DNA of 64,000 bases from Gentiana macrophylla (GCA_026214975.1 CM047808.1:61158583-61222582), one strand, 5' to 3'. Shown: positions 10,929-23,118, counted from the first letter of the stretch. Translations and numbers: made by a program. The notes: generated by a model from the letters alone, not told the origin.

Positions 10929-10942
10929 AAGTGTGGGGGAGT
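10929..10942 (+). promoter_or_regulatory. LARD polypurine tract
   Basis: AAGTGTGGGGGAG directly before the TGTTTTCGG start of the 3' LTR. Confidence 0.85.
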
Positions 10943-12364
10943 TGTTTTCGGTCAAATTGTATGAATTATAACGATATATTTTATATAAAATTCCCCCATA
11001 TTCGTATTATTTTCATAGGAATCGAGCCTTATATTTAAATATTGAGTAAATGATATTTTTAAATGGTAATTCTCAAAATGTAATGAATTTTGTGCTTAAT
11101 TGATGATTTATTGTTAATTTGGAATTATATTACATTTTGGCATTATTCCATGATTAATTAGGAGCTTACAAGTGTTAAAGATTGGAATGGACAAGTGTCA
11201 TGGATAAGATCTTGGAGGACAAGCCTTGAATAATCTAGAATATCCAAGAAGATAAGGTTTGTTGCAAAGGATAAGGATGGGTTGTTAAGAGATAAGGACA
11301 AGATCAAATCCGTTCAGCCCGATGAGAAATCATGCTCTGCCGGCGTTCCAATCGATGCTCGTTCATACAGGATCAAGCGTTTGAAGTGGCGGCGTCAGAC
11401 TCGATTTTCTATAAATACAGCAGCTCCCAATTCATTTAGAGAGACATTATAGATCAGATTTTCTTCCACACACCAAAAATACAGAGCAGCCGCTCCTTCT
11501 TGGCTTTCAAGGCCGATCACCCAAGCCTTGTGCTTGGGTGATCCGGGTTAGATTAGGTTTTACTTCTTTTGTTTTCCTTTTCTTGTTCGATCACCATGAT
11601 GATCTCTCGAAGCTTTGAACTTGGAGCAGTCATGTAATACTTTTCAGCAGCTTCTATTTCTTGTCCATGGATGATCTTGTGAGTTTAATTTTAAAGTTGT
11701 TTTCTTTCCTTTGATTATGTGTTATGCAATCGATAACGAAAGTTGTATTGCTATTGATGTTTACCGTATGACGAAAGTCGGTGTAAACCTTAGATCACCA
11801 TAGGAAAGATGAGATTTTTAACCTTGACATAACGAAAGTTGATAGGTTGAATCTCTAGGTTGTTAGATTGAGAGATCTTGCACCTCGTTTTATGATGTGT
11901 TAATCTTTAAAATCGAGAGATAGAAGATTACTTAAGAGAGGTGAACCACAACTTGAATTAAATCATCATAAGATAATCTAGGGAAGAATTAAGGGTTGCG
12001 GGATGGTGGATCATGTTTGTTCTATGTTATTTTGCTTTAGTCGTTATCATGGGTTCGTTAGTTTTACTGTTTTTCGTAGTTGTAGTTTTATTTATGTTGG
12101 TTCGCAATTATTGTTTCCTGGCTTTGGATTAATAGTCCTCTGTCCAGTTTACTTGTCTGTTTTAGTTTTAGTAATAACTAGTAGTAACAATTGGAAAGAT
12201 TAACGAAATTAGATTCAACATCCCAATTCCCTGTGGATCGACCCCTTACTTATCTCGCTATACTATCAACTACCCGGTGTTTGGCCGGTTAGGAGTTAGT
12301 TTTGCATCTAAGTATGGGTTTATAAATTTTCTTTTGTTTAAATGATGCAAAAATCCTCTCAACA
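10943..12364 (+). repeat. LARD 3' LTR (1422 bp)
   Basis: It matches the 5' LTR from TGTTTTCGGTC to CTCTCAACA except that 86 bp (11557-11642) stand where the 5' LTR has 636 bp (7213-7848). The 86-bp block is not a simple remnant of the larger one. The region 11333-11400 also differs from its partner at 6985-7055 in a complex way. Confidence 0.85.
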
Positions 12365-13246
12365 GTGATCTATTTATAGGGGTTTCTTCAACGGTCAGTT
12401 GATTTGTACATTTGAATTTGATTCCATGTATCCGTTGGTGGTCATGCTTATCCTGAATAATGTCAGTGTCCTTTCTGACATTTTTGAGTATCCAATAAAA
12501 TTGGTTTCTATATAACAGTCAGATTCTTTCATTAGTTTGTATCTTCAGCCTGAAACTGATTTTTATGGTCTAATCAGTTCTCATCTTTAAGAGCGTTAAC
12601 TGAGTTTTTAATATTCTTCAAAAACTCAGTACTCTATTGTTCATCTGATTATAGTTGATTTAATTAGAGTACACCATTTCGTACAAATCTCCTAAGATAT
12701 CATTGCCCTTATGATTCTTAGGTCTTCATACAAGATCTATAGAGTCAGTTTGCGTCATCACAATCTTGCACAAATTCTGACTTTACAGTCTCGGTTTTAA
12801 TCTTCATAAACTGAGTCTGAACCCTCCGTTCTTCCATCTTCAATAACTGTGTTTGTGTCCCCCAGTTCTTCATCCACTGAGTTTGTTCCCTCAGTTCTTC
12901 AGCTTCTTGATAAGTCAACTGTGTCTGTGCCCCTCGGCGAACTACCTTCTTGAGTTCTTCAGTTGGTGTGCTATGAGTTAGTTTCTAATTCTTTAGTTGT
13001 GAGCTCAGTTATCAAAGTCTCATCAAGTCGGTTACTCATTTTCTATGTTCTAATCCTAGGACTATGACAGTGCTTATCTGATTTACATATACAAATATCA
13101 GACTCTATTAAATCCGATACATTGATATACAGACATCTTTTTGCTTGGCACTATAACAGCTAGTTATGACACTTCATCAAATGATTTTAAGAATACTAAC
13201 TGAATAACCGATGAATCACCATCAAAACTTAAATTTTATTCCAACA

Positions 13247-16200
13247 GACCCATCAACACTATTAACACAATCTCAAGAGGTTCGGGCAACAACGCCTGAG
13301 ATGAGAACAAGGCCAGTCATAGGACTATTGTCCCCTCCAACTCCAATAAGAGACAGAGACTCTCTGCAGAGGTAACCTATGGTCCCAGGGACTCCCTTCC
13401 TTTAGTAACTTATAATGAAGGATTAGTTATTATTGTTGTGATTAGCAAACACACTGTAAAGCATATTTTTGTTGATATGGGAAGTGTTGTTAATGTGCTA
13501 TATTATAACATTTTTCATCCATGAAGTTAAAGGATTTCAGCCGACACCAGTATCAGCTCCTTTGTTTGGATTCGCGGGACCACCAGTTAATCCCATGGGC
13601 ATGATCAGATTACTGACCACATTCTGAAGAGAACCGAGGGGCAGGACCTTTATGGTCAATTATGTAGTAGTAAAAGCACCCTCAGCCAATAATGTTATCA
13701 TGGGAAGACCCACGCTAATAGACCTCCGAGCAGTGATCTCCCCAGCTTATATACGCATGAAGTTTCCAACCTGGGAGGGGTCAGTAGAAATCCAAGGTGA
13801 TGTGGAAATAGCCAAAAGCTGTTACATGGCCACTGTCAATAGAAAAATGATGTTGCAACAAGTCTCAGTTGAGGAATTGCTTCCAGAAGATGAAGAAGGC
13901 TGGTCCTCGGAGGATAAGAATGAATTAGTTAGTTTATGGGAAGAACATAGGGATTTAGCTGTGAACGTGGGGTCATGGATTCCCGAGCAGCATAAAGAAG
14001 AACTTGTCAAAGTGCTAATGTCACCCGAGCTGGCCCTACACGGGCTTACTATTGATCCGAGCAGGAAACCTGTTCGATAGAAGAAAATACACTTTGCTAA
14101 GGAAAGAATGGAAGCAATTGAAAAGGAAGTAAAATGTTACTTTTTGCTAACATTATACGAGATGTGGTTTATCCAGGCTGGCCGGCCAACCCAGTCCTGG
14201 TGAAGAAGCCAGACGGAATTTGGCGGACGTGCGTGGACTTCACCGACCTAAACAGAGCCTGTCCGAAGGACTGCTATGCGCTCCCAAAAAACGACGGGTT
14301 AGTTGACTCGACTGTTGGTTTTGAAGTATTTGCTTTTCTAGATGCATACATGGGGTACCATCAAACAACCATGGACCCTGAAGATGCATATAAGACTACG
14401 TTCATAACAGAATTGGGCACCTTTTGTTATCACTAAGCCAATTGGGCTAAAAAATGCTGGGGCTACATATCGAGAGCGAGAAATAATATTTTTAGTAACC
14501 AAATTGGAAGGTGTATAGAGGTATATGTAGATGACCTCATGATCAAGAGCGAGTTTCTGAACACTACATGCTCGATGTCGAGAGGTATTCAAAGGCTCGA
14601 GACAAACACAGATGAAGCTCAACCCCAAAAGTGCACGCTAGGGTAAGGTCGGGAAAATTTCTGGGTACATAATATCCGGGAAGGTATCAAAGAGAATCCA
14701 GACAAGATTGAGGCATTGAGGTCTATGTTACTCCCAAAGAGCATCAAATAAGTACAAAGGTTAATAGGGCGTATGGCTGCTCTAAACAGATTCCTGTCCA
14801 AATCAGGACAGCGTGCCTTACCATTTTTCAAAGTCTTAGAAAAACTTGTCCCTTCCGGTGGAATGAGGATATCTATGAGGCCTTTGAAGACATTAAGGCT
14901 TACTTATCCGAGCTGCCAACCCTGACCTCTCCTCGGAAGAAACTTGGTGATATACTTAGCGCTTTCAAAAGAAGCGATCCAATCTTGTCTGATCGAGAAC
15001 GAGGACAATATGCAGAGAGACCGAGTATTTTATGTGAGTAGAGCTCAAGCGGACACAAAGTCACAAACACTAATACGGAAAAATTAGCATTGGCTTTGGT
15101 ACATGCTTCAAGAAAGCTAAGGCCGTATTTTTTGGCACATCCAATAACCGTGGTGATCACCATTACGACGGATATTAGCCCGACCCGGACACGCGTCGGG
15201 AAGGTTAGCGAAGTGGGTTGTAGAGCTTGTAGAGTATGACCTGGACTTCCAACTCCGAATGCGGTCATGGCCCGGACTTAGCGATCTGCTAAGTCAAGGA
15301 ATATCCGTACACATCGAGAGATCACCCAAGATACAAGCCAAGTTGTGGACACTGTACGTAGATGGGACATCAGGAAAAGAAGGGGCAGGAGCAGGACTCC
15401 TGCTCATAAGACAAAGAGGAAAAGAGTTTCCATATGCCTTCCATTTTAAGTTCAAAGCAACAAATAATGAATCAGAGTATAAGGCCTTGATAACAAGGCT
15501 ACGACTAGCCAGCAAGCTAGGTGCAACTAATTTATGAGTTTTCAGTGACTCTCTGCTTGTGGTTTATCATGTTAAAGGGTAGTATGAAGCGAAAGAAGAA
15601 CCAATAAAAAAACATTTATCTCTGGCCCAAGCCTTGATCAGGATGAGTTCAAGTCAGCTCAGATCGAGCAGGTCTCTCTATCTCAGAGTAAATGAGCTGA
15701 CGCACTCTCAAAGTTAGCATTTAACTTTTTCTCAGAGAAGAAGGTTCTGGTCGAGAGGCCAACAGAACAAAGCTACCTCCGGAATGAAGTTAAACCTATT
15801 ACTCAACACCCTACATGGATAGACCCTATGGTGTCCTATTCGAAACATGGCATCCTACCAAAGATAAGTCTCGGGCTCAAAGATGAAACTTTTAACAAGT
15901 CGGGTACTATCTATTCAATGAAGTTCTTTACAAACGATCCTTTATCTCTCCTTGGCTAAGATGTGCTTCAAAGGATGAGGGAATTATCTCTTCAGAAAGA
16001 TTCACTTAAGTATTTGTGGAAACCATGCGAGGGCAAGGACCCTAGCAAGAATTTGTCGCCTATTTGGGTATTACTGGCCCACCATGAAAAGTGATGCAAA
16101 CGAACTCGTCTTGAAGTGAAAATCATGCCAGGTTCATGACAATTTGTCTCATCAGCCTTCCCAAGCAATGGTTCCTATAGTCTCTCCTTAGCCCTTTTAT

Positions 16201-17015
16201 CAATGGGGAGTAGATCTGGTCGGACCACTTCTTTGAGATCCGGGAAATCTCAGGTTCTTGTTGTGGCAGTCGACCATTTTACTAAGTGGATAGAAGATGA
16301 AGCTCTAACTACCATCACTGCCAATGCCATTCGAAAATTTCTTTGGAAGACTCTAATCTCAGACAATGGAACTCAATTTGAAGACAAAATAGTTATATTG
16401 TGGTGTGCCGAGCTGGGCATCACTCAACACTTTACCTCTGTTGCCCATCCACAGGCAAATGGTCAAGTTGAACAAACAAACAGACATGTCATGATCGGTT
16501 TGAAAAAGAGACTAGAAGATGAAGGTGAAAATTAGGTATAACATCTACCCAACATACTTTGGGCTTACAGGACTACATCAAACTCAGCTACTGGTGAGAC
16601 ACCTTTTTCCCTGGCCTCTGGAAGTGAAGCAGCCATTCCAGCCGAGATTGCTCTTCCCTCCTCAAGGTCAGAACTTTACATACAAACAGATCAGGAATCT
16701 GAACTCAGGCATTCTAAAGATGACTTAGAAGAGACCAGAGAGGTGGCCTACATTAGAATGGCCAAATACAAGCAAAGATTATCTCAATACTATAACTCTA
16801 GATTTAAACACTCCTACATTAAAGAAGGAGATCTAGTGCTGAGAAGGAATGAAGTTAGCAGGTAGGGTCCATAAGGCAAGCTTGACCCGAACTGGGAAGG
16901 ATCGTACATGGTGATAAAGGTCCAAGGAAAGGGGTCATATCAGCTAGCTGATACAAGTGGTAGGACCATACCGAGAAGCTGGAATGCTAACAACTTGCTG
17001 AAATTCTATGTCTAG
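13247..17015 (+). pseudogene. Tat pol polyprotein, copy 1
   Basis: Seen in order: protease (VDMGSVVNVLYYN near 13478, where relatives have DxGSSxxILF); RT (NPVLVKKPDGIWRTCVDFTDLNRACPKD, LDAYMGYHQ, then VYVDDLM near 14523); RNase H ending near 15300; a second RNase H (LWTLYVDGTSGKEGAGAGLLL from 15343); integrase with WGVDLVG near 16206, LISDNGTQF near 16360 and GQVEQTNR near 16462; and a C-terminal domain ending NNLLKFYV-stop at 17013-17015. All three integrase acidic residues are present. Many frameshifts occur between these islands (14436, 14470-14640, 15000-15290 and others), mostly at CAG/CTG sites where copy 2 differs, so part of the damage may be technical. The start is cut by the SIRE-like LTR. 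Confidence 0.85.
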
Positions 17016-17156
17016 GACAGGTGCTAGACTTGTGTTATTTTCTTTTCAATTTTATTTATTCCAATAAGATGTAATCGACATCAATGCGTTTTAATAAAAA
17101 AAAATTCTTTATATAAGTATGGTATTGTTAATTTATAGCCCAAAAAGGGAAATTCG

Positions 17157-17455
17157 AACTGAGCTCTGCTGGTCAGACTCAGAAAAGTTGGCAAAGGACA
17201 AACTCTTTAAGTCTGTAGGTTAGACAAATATGAACTGAGCTCTGCAGGCCAGACTCAAAAAAAATTTCAAAAGGACAAACTCTTTAAGTCTGCAGATCAG
17301 ACAAATCTGAACTGAGCTCCACAAGCCAGACTTAGATAGTTTTCAAAGGACAAACTCTTTAAGTCTGCAGGTCAGACAAATCCAAACTGAGCTCTGCAGG
17401 CCAGACTCAGATAGTTTGCAAAGGACAAACTTTCTATGTTTGCAAGCCAGGAAAT
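17157..17455 (+). repeat. Four tandem copies of a ~76-bp unit after Tat pol
   Basis: Units begin AACTGAGCTC at about 17157, 17233, 17310 and 17385. Each contains a GCCAGACT-type motif, AAAGGACAAACTCTTTAAGTCTG and CAGACAAAT (the last unit is diverged). It sits between the pol stop codon and the antisense gene. Confidence 0.8.
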
Positions 17456-17724
17456 TTCAAAATCATAGATATAAAATGCAGAAAGTTGAATAAAAGCGAC
17501 ATAGCTTAACACCAAACACCAAGTACGTCATCCAATACCATGAGTACTGCATGCCATACTTGGGGAAGGCAAAAGGCACCAGGTAAGTACTTGAACTCAA
17601 AATAGAAGTTCTTAATAGAAACATAGTGGGCAAAGCACCACAAATGTTGAAAAAATTACAAGTTTTTCAAAAGGTTTTACAAAACAAAAAATTCCTTAGC
17701 AAAATAAGAGGTACAACATAGAGT

Positions 17725-20700
17725 TCAGTTTTTAGCAGCAGGATTCTGCTGCTCTGTGAAGAAGGCTGGCTGGCTAGCTGAAGAAGGAGCAGAGTGGTGT
17801 TTAGCATACTCTACTCCAATATCCTCACCATTCTTGAACTCCTTTTGTCGGTCATCATAGACCTTTCCTGAGCCTAGCCTGTACATGCTATGGTGAGGCA
17901 GGTTGGAAACAACCAGATCAGCAAATTGCCCGTTGGCCTCATAAACTCCCAGTGTATAGCTCTGCCACATCATAGGGCCCAACAGGGTTTTCAGGGCCTC
18001 AGCAAGGTGTCCTGAGGACTTACACTCATGGACAGCCTGAGCAACTCGAGTCGGGATGGAAGCCTCCAGCTCATCATTTTCAGCTCGGAGCATGGCCAAA
18101 TTCCAACCCAGCTCGGAGTTCTCCTATGTATACTTGTCATAAGCTGCTAGAAGCTCAACAGCGTAATAGTCTTGGACCTTCTTTAGTTCAGCCTCGTGAG
18201 CTTGAACTTGCTCCTTCAAGGCTTTTTTTCCTCATTCAAGGCTGTTGGTCCCTGGGAAAGGCTAACACAAGTTTAGAGGGGGGGGGGTGAATAAACTTGT
18301 CACCAAAAACTTATCTTAAGTTGTAAAGCCCCAGAACTGAGTTTCTCTCGAAACTCAAACCGACTTCCGATTCGCTTATGTTCTCGTCCCTTGACTTGTG
18401 CGGAGTTCGCTTAGCTTAACTCGATTGTAAGTCAAAACCGACTTATATTCGATCTTGTTAATCGCAAATGATAAAGTAATAGCCTTTAGTGCAATGGATG
18501 TGTAAGCAGAAATCTAGACCTTCTATGTATCAGTTTGTGAGAAATCAGAGTCTGGTGTTTGCTGAGAGATAATGCGATAAATAAAACAAACACAAATGCA
18601 TAAAGAAAATCAACACAAGATTTGTTTATGGAAGTTCCGGTGGTGTAATCCCGTCGCCTCCCTTCTTCTCGTGGCGTAGGAGGTATTACTAGAATAATGA
18701 GATAACGTTACAAAATCCTAGTACTATGACAGTCCTTCACGACACCCTGGTTTCACTGTCTACACAAAATGAAGAAAGGTGAGATTGCTCCCTTCACTCT
18801 GCACACTGATCTTTCGGAGGTGGAATTGCTCCTTCACCAGCTCACCACTAACACATACACACAGCCCGCAGACTGCACCAATTGCTGTAGCAACACCGTA
18901 AGAGAAAAGGTAGAATTGCTCTTCTCAAACTATGCACAGCCAACCCTTTTTCACAAAGGTTAGGTTTAGAATTAATCACAAGATTAATTCAGTGAGCTGT
19001 CTGATTCTTCTGGATCTGGCTTTGTAGCTCTAAGATGCCTTCTTTCCCCCTTGATGGGTTACTGGATCTTTCTTTGAAGTCTTCAAGGCAATTCAGTTGG
19101 CTTCCCCTTTTTCTTGATATATCTGATCTGATTTTTTTTTGGATCTGGATTTGGATCTTTGAATATATGCTTGTAAAGCTCTTTTTCTGATCCTCCTCTC
19201 TCTGCTTTAAGTGATTCTCTTGTGTATTTATAGGGGTGATGTAACGATCACTAGCTCTTGTAGCCGTTACACTTGTCGTTATGCCAACGTTCACATGTAT
19301 GCGATCTTTTGTCGTATTGTCGCTTAAATTCAACAAGGCCTTAACTCGCTTTTCTACTTTCTTCAAATTAAAACGAGTACCTTGTATACTTACTATCGAC
19401 TTTAATTGACTAAGTCGAGTACACCAATCGCTTTCTTCTTTCCTGGTAATCCGATAATCTTTGTCCTTAAGATTATTCGATTATACATGATCTATAACTC
19501 GCTTTTGGTCACCACAGACTTGCACAATCTGATTTATAGTCACGACTTGATCGACTTCTAACCGAGTTTGCCGCCTCGATTCTTGATCTTTATAATCGAG
19601 TGCTGTGTCCTCGCTTCTTGATCTTCTAGATAAGCCAACTGAGTTTGTGTCCTCAAATAACTTGTCTTCTTCGGTTCTTACATAACGAGTTTGAGCCCTC
19701 GCTTTAGATGCATATCTCGGCTTTTCTTATTATAACTCGCTTTCCTTGAATTGACCCAGCTGTTCGTCTAGTTCCTATTCTATTACAGTGCTTGTCTGAA
19801 ACAACCTATACAAGGTTCAGACTCTAGATAGAACTTATACATTTATCTATAGACCATTTCTTGCTTCTTCTTTCATTATGCACTATAACAGTTAGTTACG
19901 ACTTCATCATCATGGGTTGTAAGTGATTTGTCTAATTACGTGACGAACCATCATCAAAACATAAATAATATTTCCAACAAAGGCCTTTTTTTCTTCATCT
20001 TTGGCTTTGGCAGAGTCCATGTGCTTCGGTAGCCCTCAGGTCTTTTATGGTTTTCTTTTGAGCCTCTTTGCTAGCCGAGGACTCAGTGAGTCTCTTTAAA
20101 AACTCTTGCCCAATTTGGGCTCCCTGCAATAAGTGCATATAAGTAAAAAGAAGAATATATAATACAAGAGGTCAGGATAAAAGAATAAAATCTTACCACT
20201 GCAACAAGATCTTTGTCTGATAACTCAAATAAACGCCCTTGACCCACTGGTGCCTCATCCTCCTGGTCAACATCCTCCCCATCTCCTTCAGGATGAAGGA
20301 GTGATCTATTCCTCTTAGATCTACCCATTTGAGGGGTGTCAACAATCAGGACTTGGCTCCTTCTTTGGAGCCTGAACTCATTTCCCTCCTCTTCCTCCCT
20401 CTTAGTGGTCTCGTCCGGATCCACTAGGTCGGCACCTTCCCGGACGGCATGGGAAGAGGAACCAAGAACATCCTCAGAATGCTCGGACAGGATATGAGCT
20501 ATGAAAGGACCCAACACAGTACCCGCGGACCGAGCAGCTACCATCTCAGCACTCTCTATCCTCTCCGACTCCTGTCAAGATTGAGTTGAGCACCACCAGG
20601 TGCCTCCTCTTCCTCGACAGCATCAGCAAATAGCTCAGCATAACTAGACACTACAAAAAATAGAGCAAGATAAAGTCAGCACAAAAATAATTATGTCAAG

Positions 20701-21339
20701 AAAGCAGAGAATACAGCGAATGCAAGAACCCTACAAATTTCAGAATCTTCTTAACTCATTTCTAGATATGGGTCAGGGCCAGTGGTGGATAATTGGGGAG
20801 CATCAATTTACTTAGAAGAATATTTCTTCAGGCAAAGATGGATGCCACACGTATGGATGTCCTCTATCAGTTTCTTATCAATGTCTATAGGCCGAGGGTC
20901 ACTAGCTAAATCGGCAATATTCCATCTGCCCAGATTGATCTCCACCTCAGGAAGAATGAAAAAAAATCGATGCTTCCAATCTCTGTAAGAGGATTCTCCC
21001 TTTTGAATGATTTGGATGTTCTTTTAGAAATCCTCCCGACGGGGAAAACAATATTACCCAGGCAAGTCAAGCACTTTCTTGTACTGATAGAAGAGTCTGA
21101 AATATTGTACTGTGAATGGGATGCAGACTCACCGGCACCAAATGGCAAAGACGATTATTGCTCTTATACCATTGGGGACAACCTGGGCAATCCCTAGTCC
21201 ATAATGCTCTAGAACATCTAGGAGGGCCGGACAGAGAGGAAACCTTAGACCATAAAGGAGTTGCTCTCTATATACAGCATAGTACCCCTCTGGCGGCTGA
21301 TAGGCATATATACCGGCTATGGGAATTTGAGGGTCATAC
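17725..21339 (-). pseudogene. Antisense gene of the Tat element, copy 1 (3' exons; Transposase_28-like)
   Basis: Minus-strand coding region between pol and the 3' LTR, missing its first exons and split by a solo LTR (18243-19979). From the 5' side: a domain reading YQPPEGYYAVYREQLLYG then RFPLCPALLDVLEHYGLGIAQ (21330-21180), resembling the plant 'putative gypsy type transposon' family (Pfam Transposase_28, from memory); a GTGAGT donor at 21132-21127; an acidic/basic linker (20544-20197); a 73-bp GT-AG intron (20196-20124, GTAAGA...TTGCAG); then a Lys/Glu-rich coiled coil whose frame continues across the solo LTR (KDEEKKAL, NEEKKALKEQ) to a Gln/Ala/Ser-rich C-terminus ending at 17725. One in-frame TAG sits near 18125. 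Splice signals on the minus strand show this is a gene transcribed opposite to pol, not a chance shadow. Function unknown. Confidence 0.7.
18243..19979 (-). repeat. SIRE-like solo LTR, AAGGC target duplication
   Basis: A 1737-bp LTR, TGTTGGTCCC...TTTCCAACA, flanked by AAGGC at 18238-18242 and 19980-19984. No internal region remains, so it is a solo LTR left by LTR-LTR recombination. It interrupts the coiled-coil exon of the antisense gene. It includes the GTGGTGTAATCCCGTC...GTGGCGTAGGAGG segment and ACTGAG/CTCAGT-type repeats shared with the copies at 5668-13246 and 59869-61341. Confidence 0.88.
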
Positions 21340-23118
21340 TGCTGGATATACAGAAACCCGAATCCGGATCCGATCCATAATTGGATCGTCAGATCTGATT
21401 CACAGCACTGATCGAGACACTCGATATTGCACAGCGGAAGCTACGAATAAATTCGCATGCGATTTTACCACGATATGATTCACATAAATAATTAATCTAC
21501 AATAAGGTTAATAGATTTACCTTAACGGAAAGAGATGATAAATTCGACAAAAGGGACAAGCCACAATCTTCCGGATTGTATCTCCTAGCGACGACTGGTG
21601 GACGTCGATCCTCGCCGTAGAACCTCCTCGAATATGCACACGAAAAATCCTAGATTTTTCTTCTCTTAATGACTAGAACGAGAAACTAATTTTTCTCTTC
21701 TTTTTTCTTAAGTGTGGCGCAAATTTTGTTGTGTCATTGTTTTGGGAGGAACTCTCTTTTATAGGAAAATAACTAGTAAAGAGAGAGTTATCCTTTTCAT
21801 ACCATAAAACCTATTCCCAAAAGGAAAAGATATTTTTCCCACAAAATAAGAGATAATTCCCAAAAAATCAATCTCTTTATTTTTCCATTAATTATCCAAC
21901 AAATAGATAATTAATTAATTACACATGTGACATAATCTAGAAAAATTTCTTTTCCTAATTTATCACATAAAATGGCGCAAATATAGTCATTAATTTTAAT
22001 AGAAATTGTCTTTTCTATATTACATATTATTTACCAAATAAATAATATTCGCATATTCATTAAATAGACAAACTATTTAATTTATTCTCGAGGTTCCGTA
22101 AACGAGAAAACACTCGCGTGTTAGGAGCCAACCCGGGGACCATGGACCTATAACCAAGAGCTTCTACAATAAATTGAATAAAATATTCATCGAACATAAT
22201 ATTTCTACTTAATTCATTAATTCCGGAATTACACCACCATAAATCCGAAACTGAACTCTATCGATTATAGATATAACTTATTCTCAAAACGTTGAGTCGA
22301 GTCGATAAGTGTCCATTGATATAATCACTACATATAAACTCACCCTCCATAGACTATCCGTAATGAAGTAGGATTATTTCCATAAACCTTCTTCAATACA
22401 TCTTGTCCTTATTTACCATTAACCCACTAGTGATCAATTAGTTCATAACCAATACGAACTCCATGGATCGATCAGTTTCTCGGATTAACAAATAAGAGGA
22501 TTGTCTTTCTACTTCCAAAGCAGAAGGAATGGATTCCATATCTCATGAGATACACACTTCTCACTCATTCCGAGAATAGTGCCAACGTGAAAGTGATTCG
22601 GGCCGCGCTCTTGCGCGATCCTTAACGAACACATCAAACGCTATCCTCGAAACAAGTAGAGTCCGTAATCACTTCAGATTAAGGTTAATCCATATATGAT
22701 CATCTTGTGATTTAATAAGATTTCTCAATCACGGAATTATATGAGAAACTCAGATTAAATCGGTCCAGTCCTATATGACTCTCATCATATATAAATGCCC
22801 TACTTAGACAACCAATGTCGACGGTCCGGATAGGACGGTCACACCATAAAGTGTCCTGGGCGCATTAATGGTGGTTTAATCAATAGACCCCATACTTTGA
22901 TTAAGTTCACAACGGACTACCAGTTCAAGTGTATCAGCATAAATTTTATCCTCGCATGTGACACACACTAAGTTATATGGCTACATTTGATACGACTTGG
23001 GGTTTTTCGTAGTCTATTACTTACAAGCACGAAGCAAGTAATAAGATGAGAATAAATCTGTCATTTATTAATTCTAAAAACAATTACATAAATTGTCTTT
23101 CGGGCGCTACTTCCAACA

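Larger units (their letters stand above)
6598..12364 (+). mobile_element. Non-coding Athila-derived LARD, complete, GTGAT target duplication
   Basis: A complete LTR element with no coding capacity. Its parts are the 5' LTR 6598-8570, primer site 8575-8592, internal region 8571-10942, polypurine tract 10929-10942 and 3' LTR 10943-12364. Both ends are TG...CA, and GTGAT flanks it at 6593-6597 and 12365-12369. No ORF resembles gag or pol, so it depends on proteins of an autonomous partner. The primer site and the AAGTGTGGGGGAG tract are Athila-like, which makes Athila the likely partner. It lies within the LTR of the SIRE-like element. Confidence 0.88.
5311..13246 (-). mobile_element. SIRE-like Copia element: 5' LTR and leader, split by a LARD
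   Basis: Read on the minus strand, this is an LTR (13246 to 5668) bounded by TGTTGG...CCAACA, followed by a primer-binding site and a leader that is cut off at 5310 by the Athila insertion. Removing the nested LARD and one target duplication leaves about 1.8 kb of LTR, close to the 1737-bp solo LTR of the same family at 18243-19979. The base after the LTR (13247) falls inside the Tat element, so this element inserted there. Its 3' LTR must lie left of the window. I assign SIRE-like from the family's other copy, whose 3' LTR is preceded by a GGCATCATCAAAAAGAGGGA polypurine tract (61342-61364). The lineage is an inference. Confidence 0.75.

Noticed and set aside
12003..12203. Open frame with a hydrophobic protein in the LARD 3' LTR
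   Set aside because: The 5' LTR partner does not preserve it and the segment lies at the U5 end; low-complexity, no family features.
17157..17455. CRISPR-like regular repeats
   Set aside because: Units are adjacent without unique spacers, in a plant retrotransposon; a tandem repeat, not a CRISPR array.
20782..21197. Plus-strand ORFs opposite the antisense gene
   Set aside because: The minus strand here has splice signals and a recognisable domain; the plus-strand frames do not.
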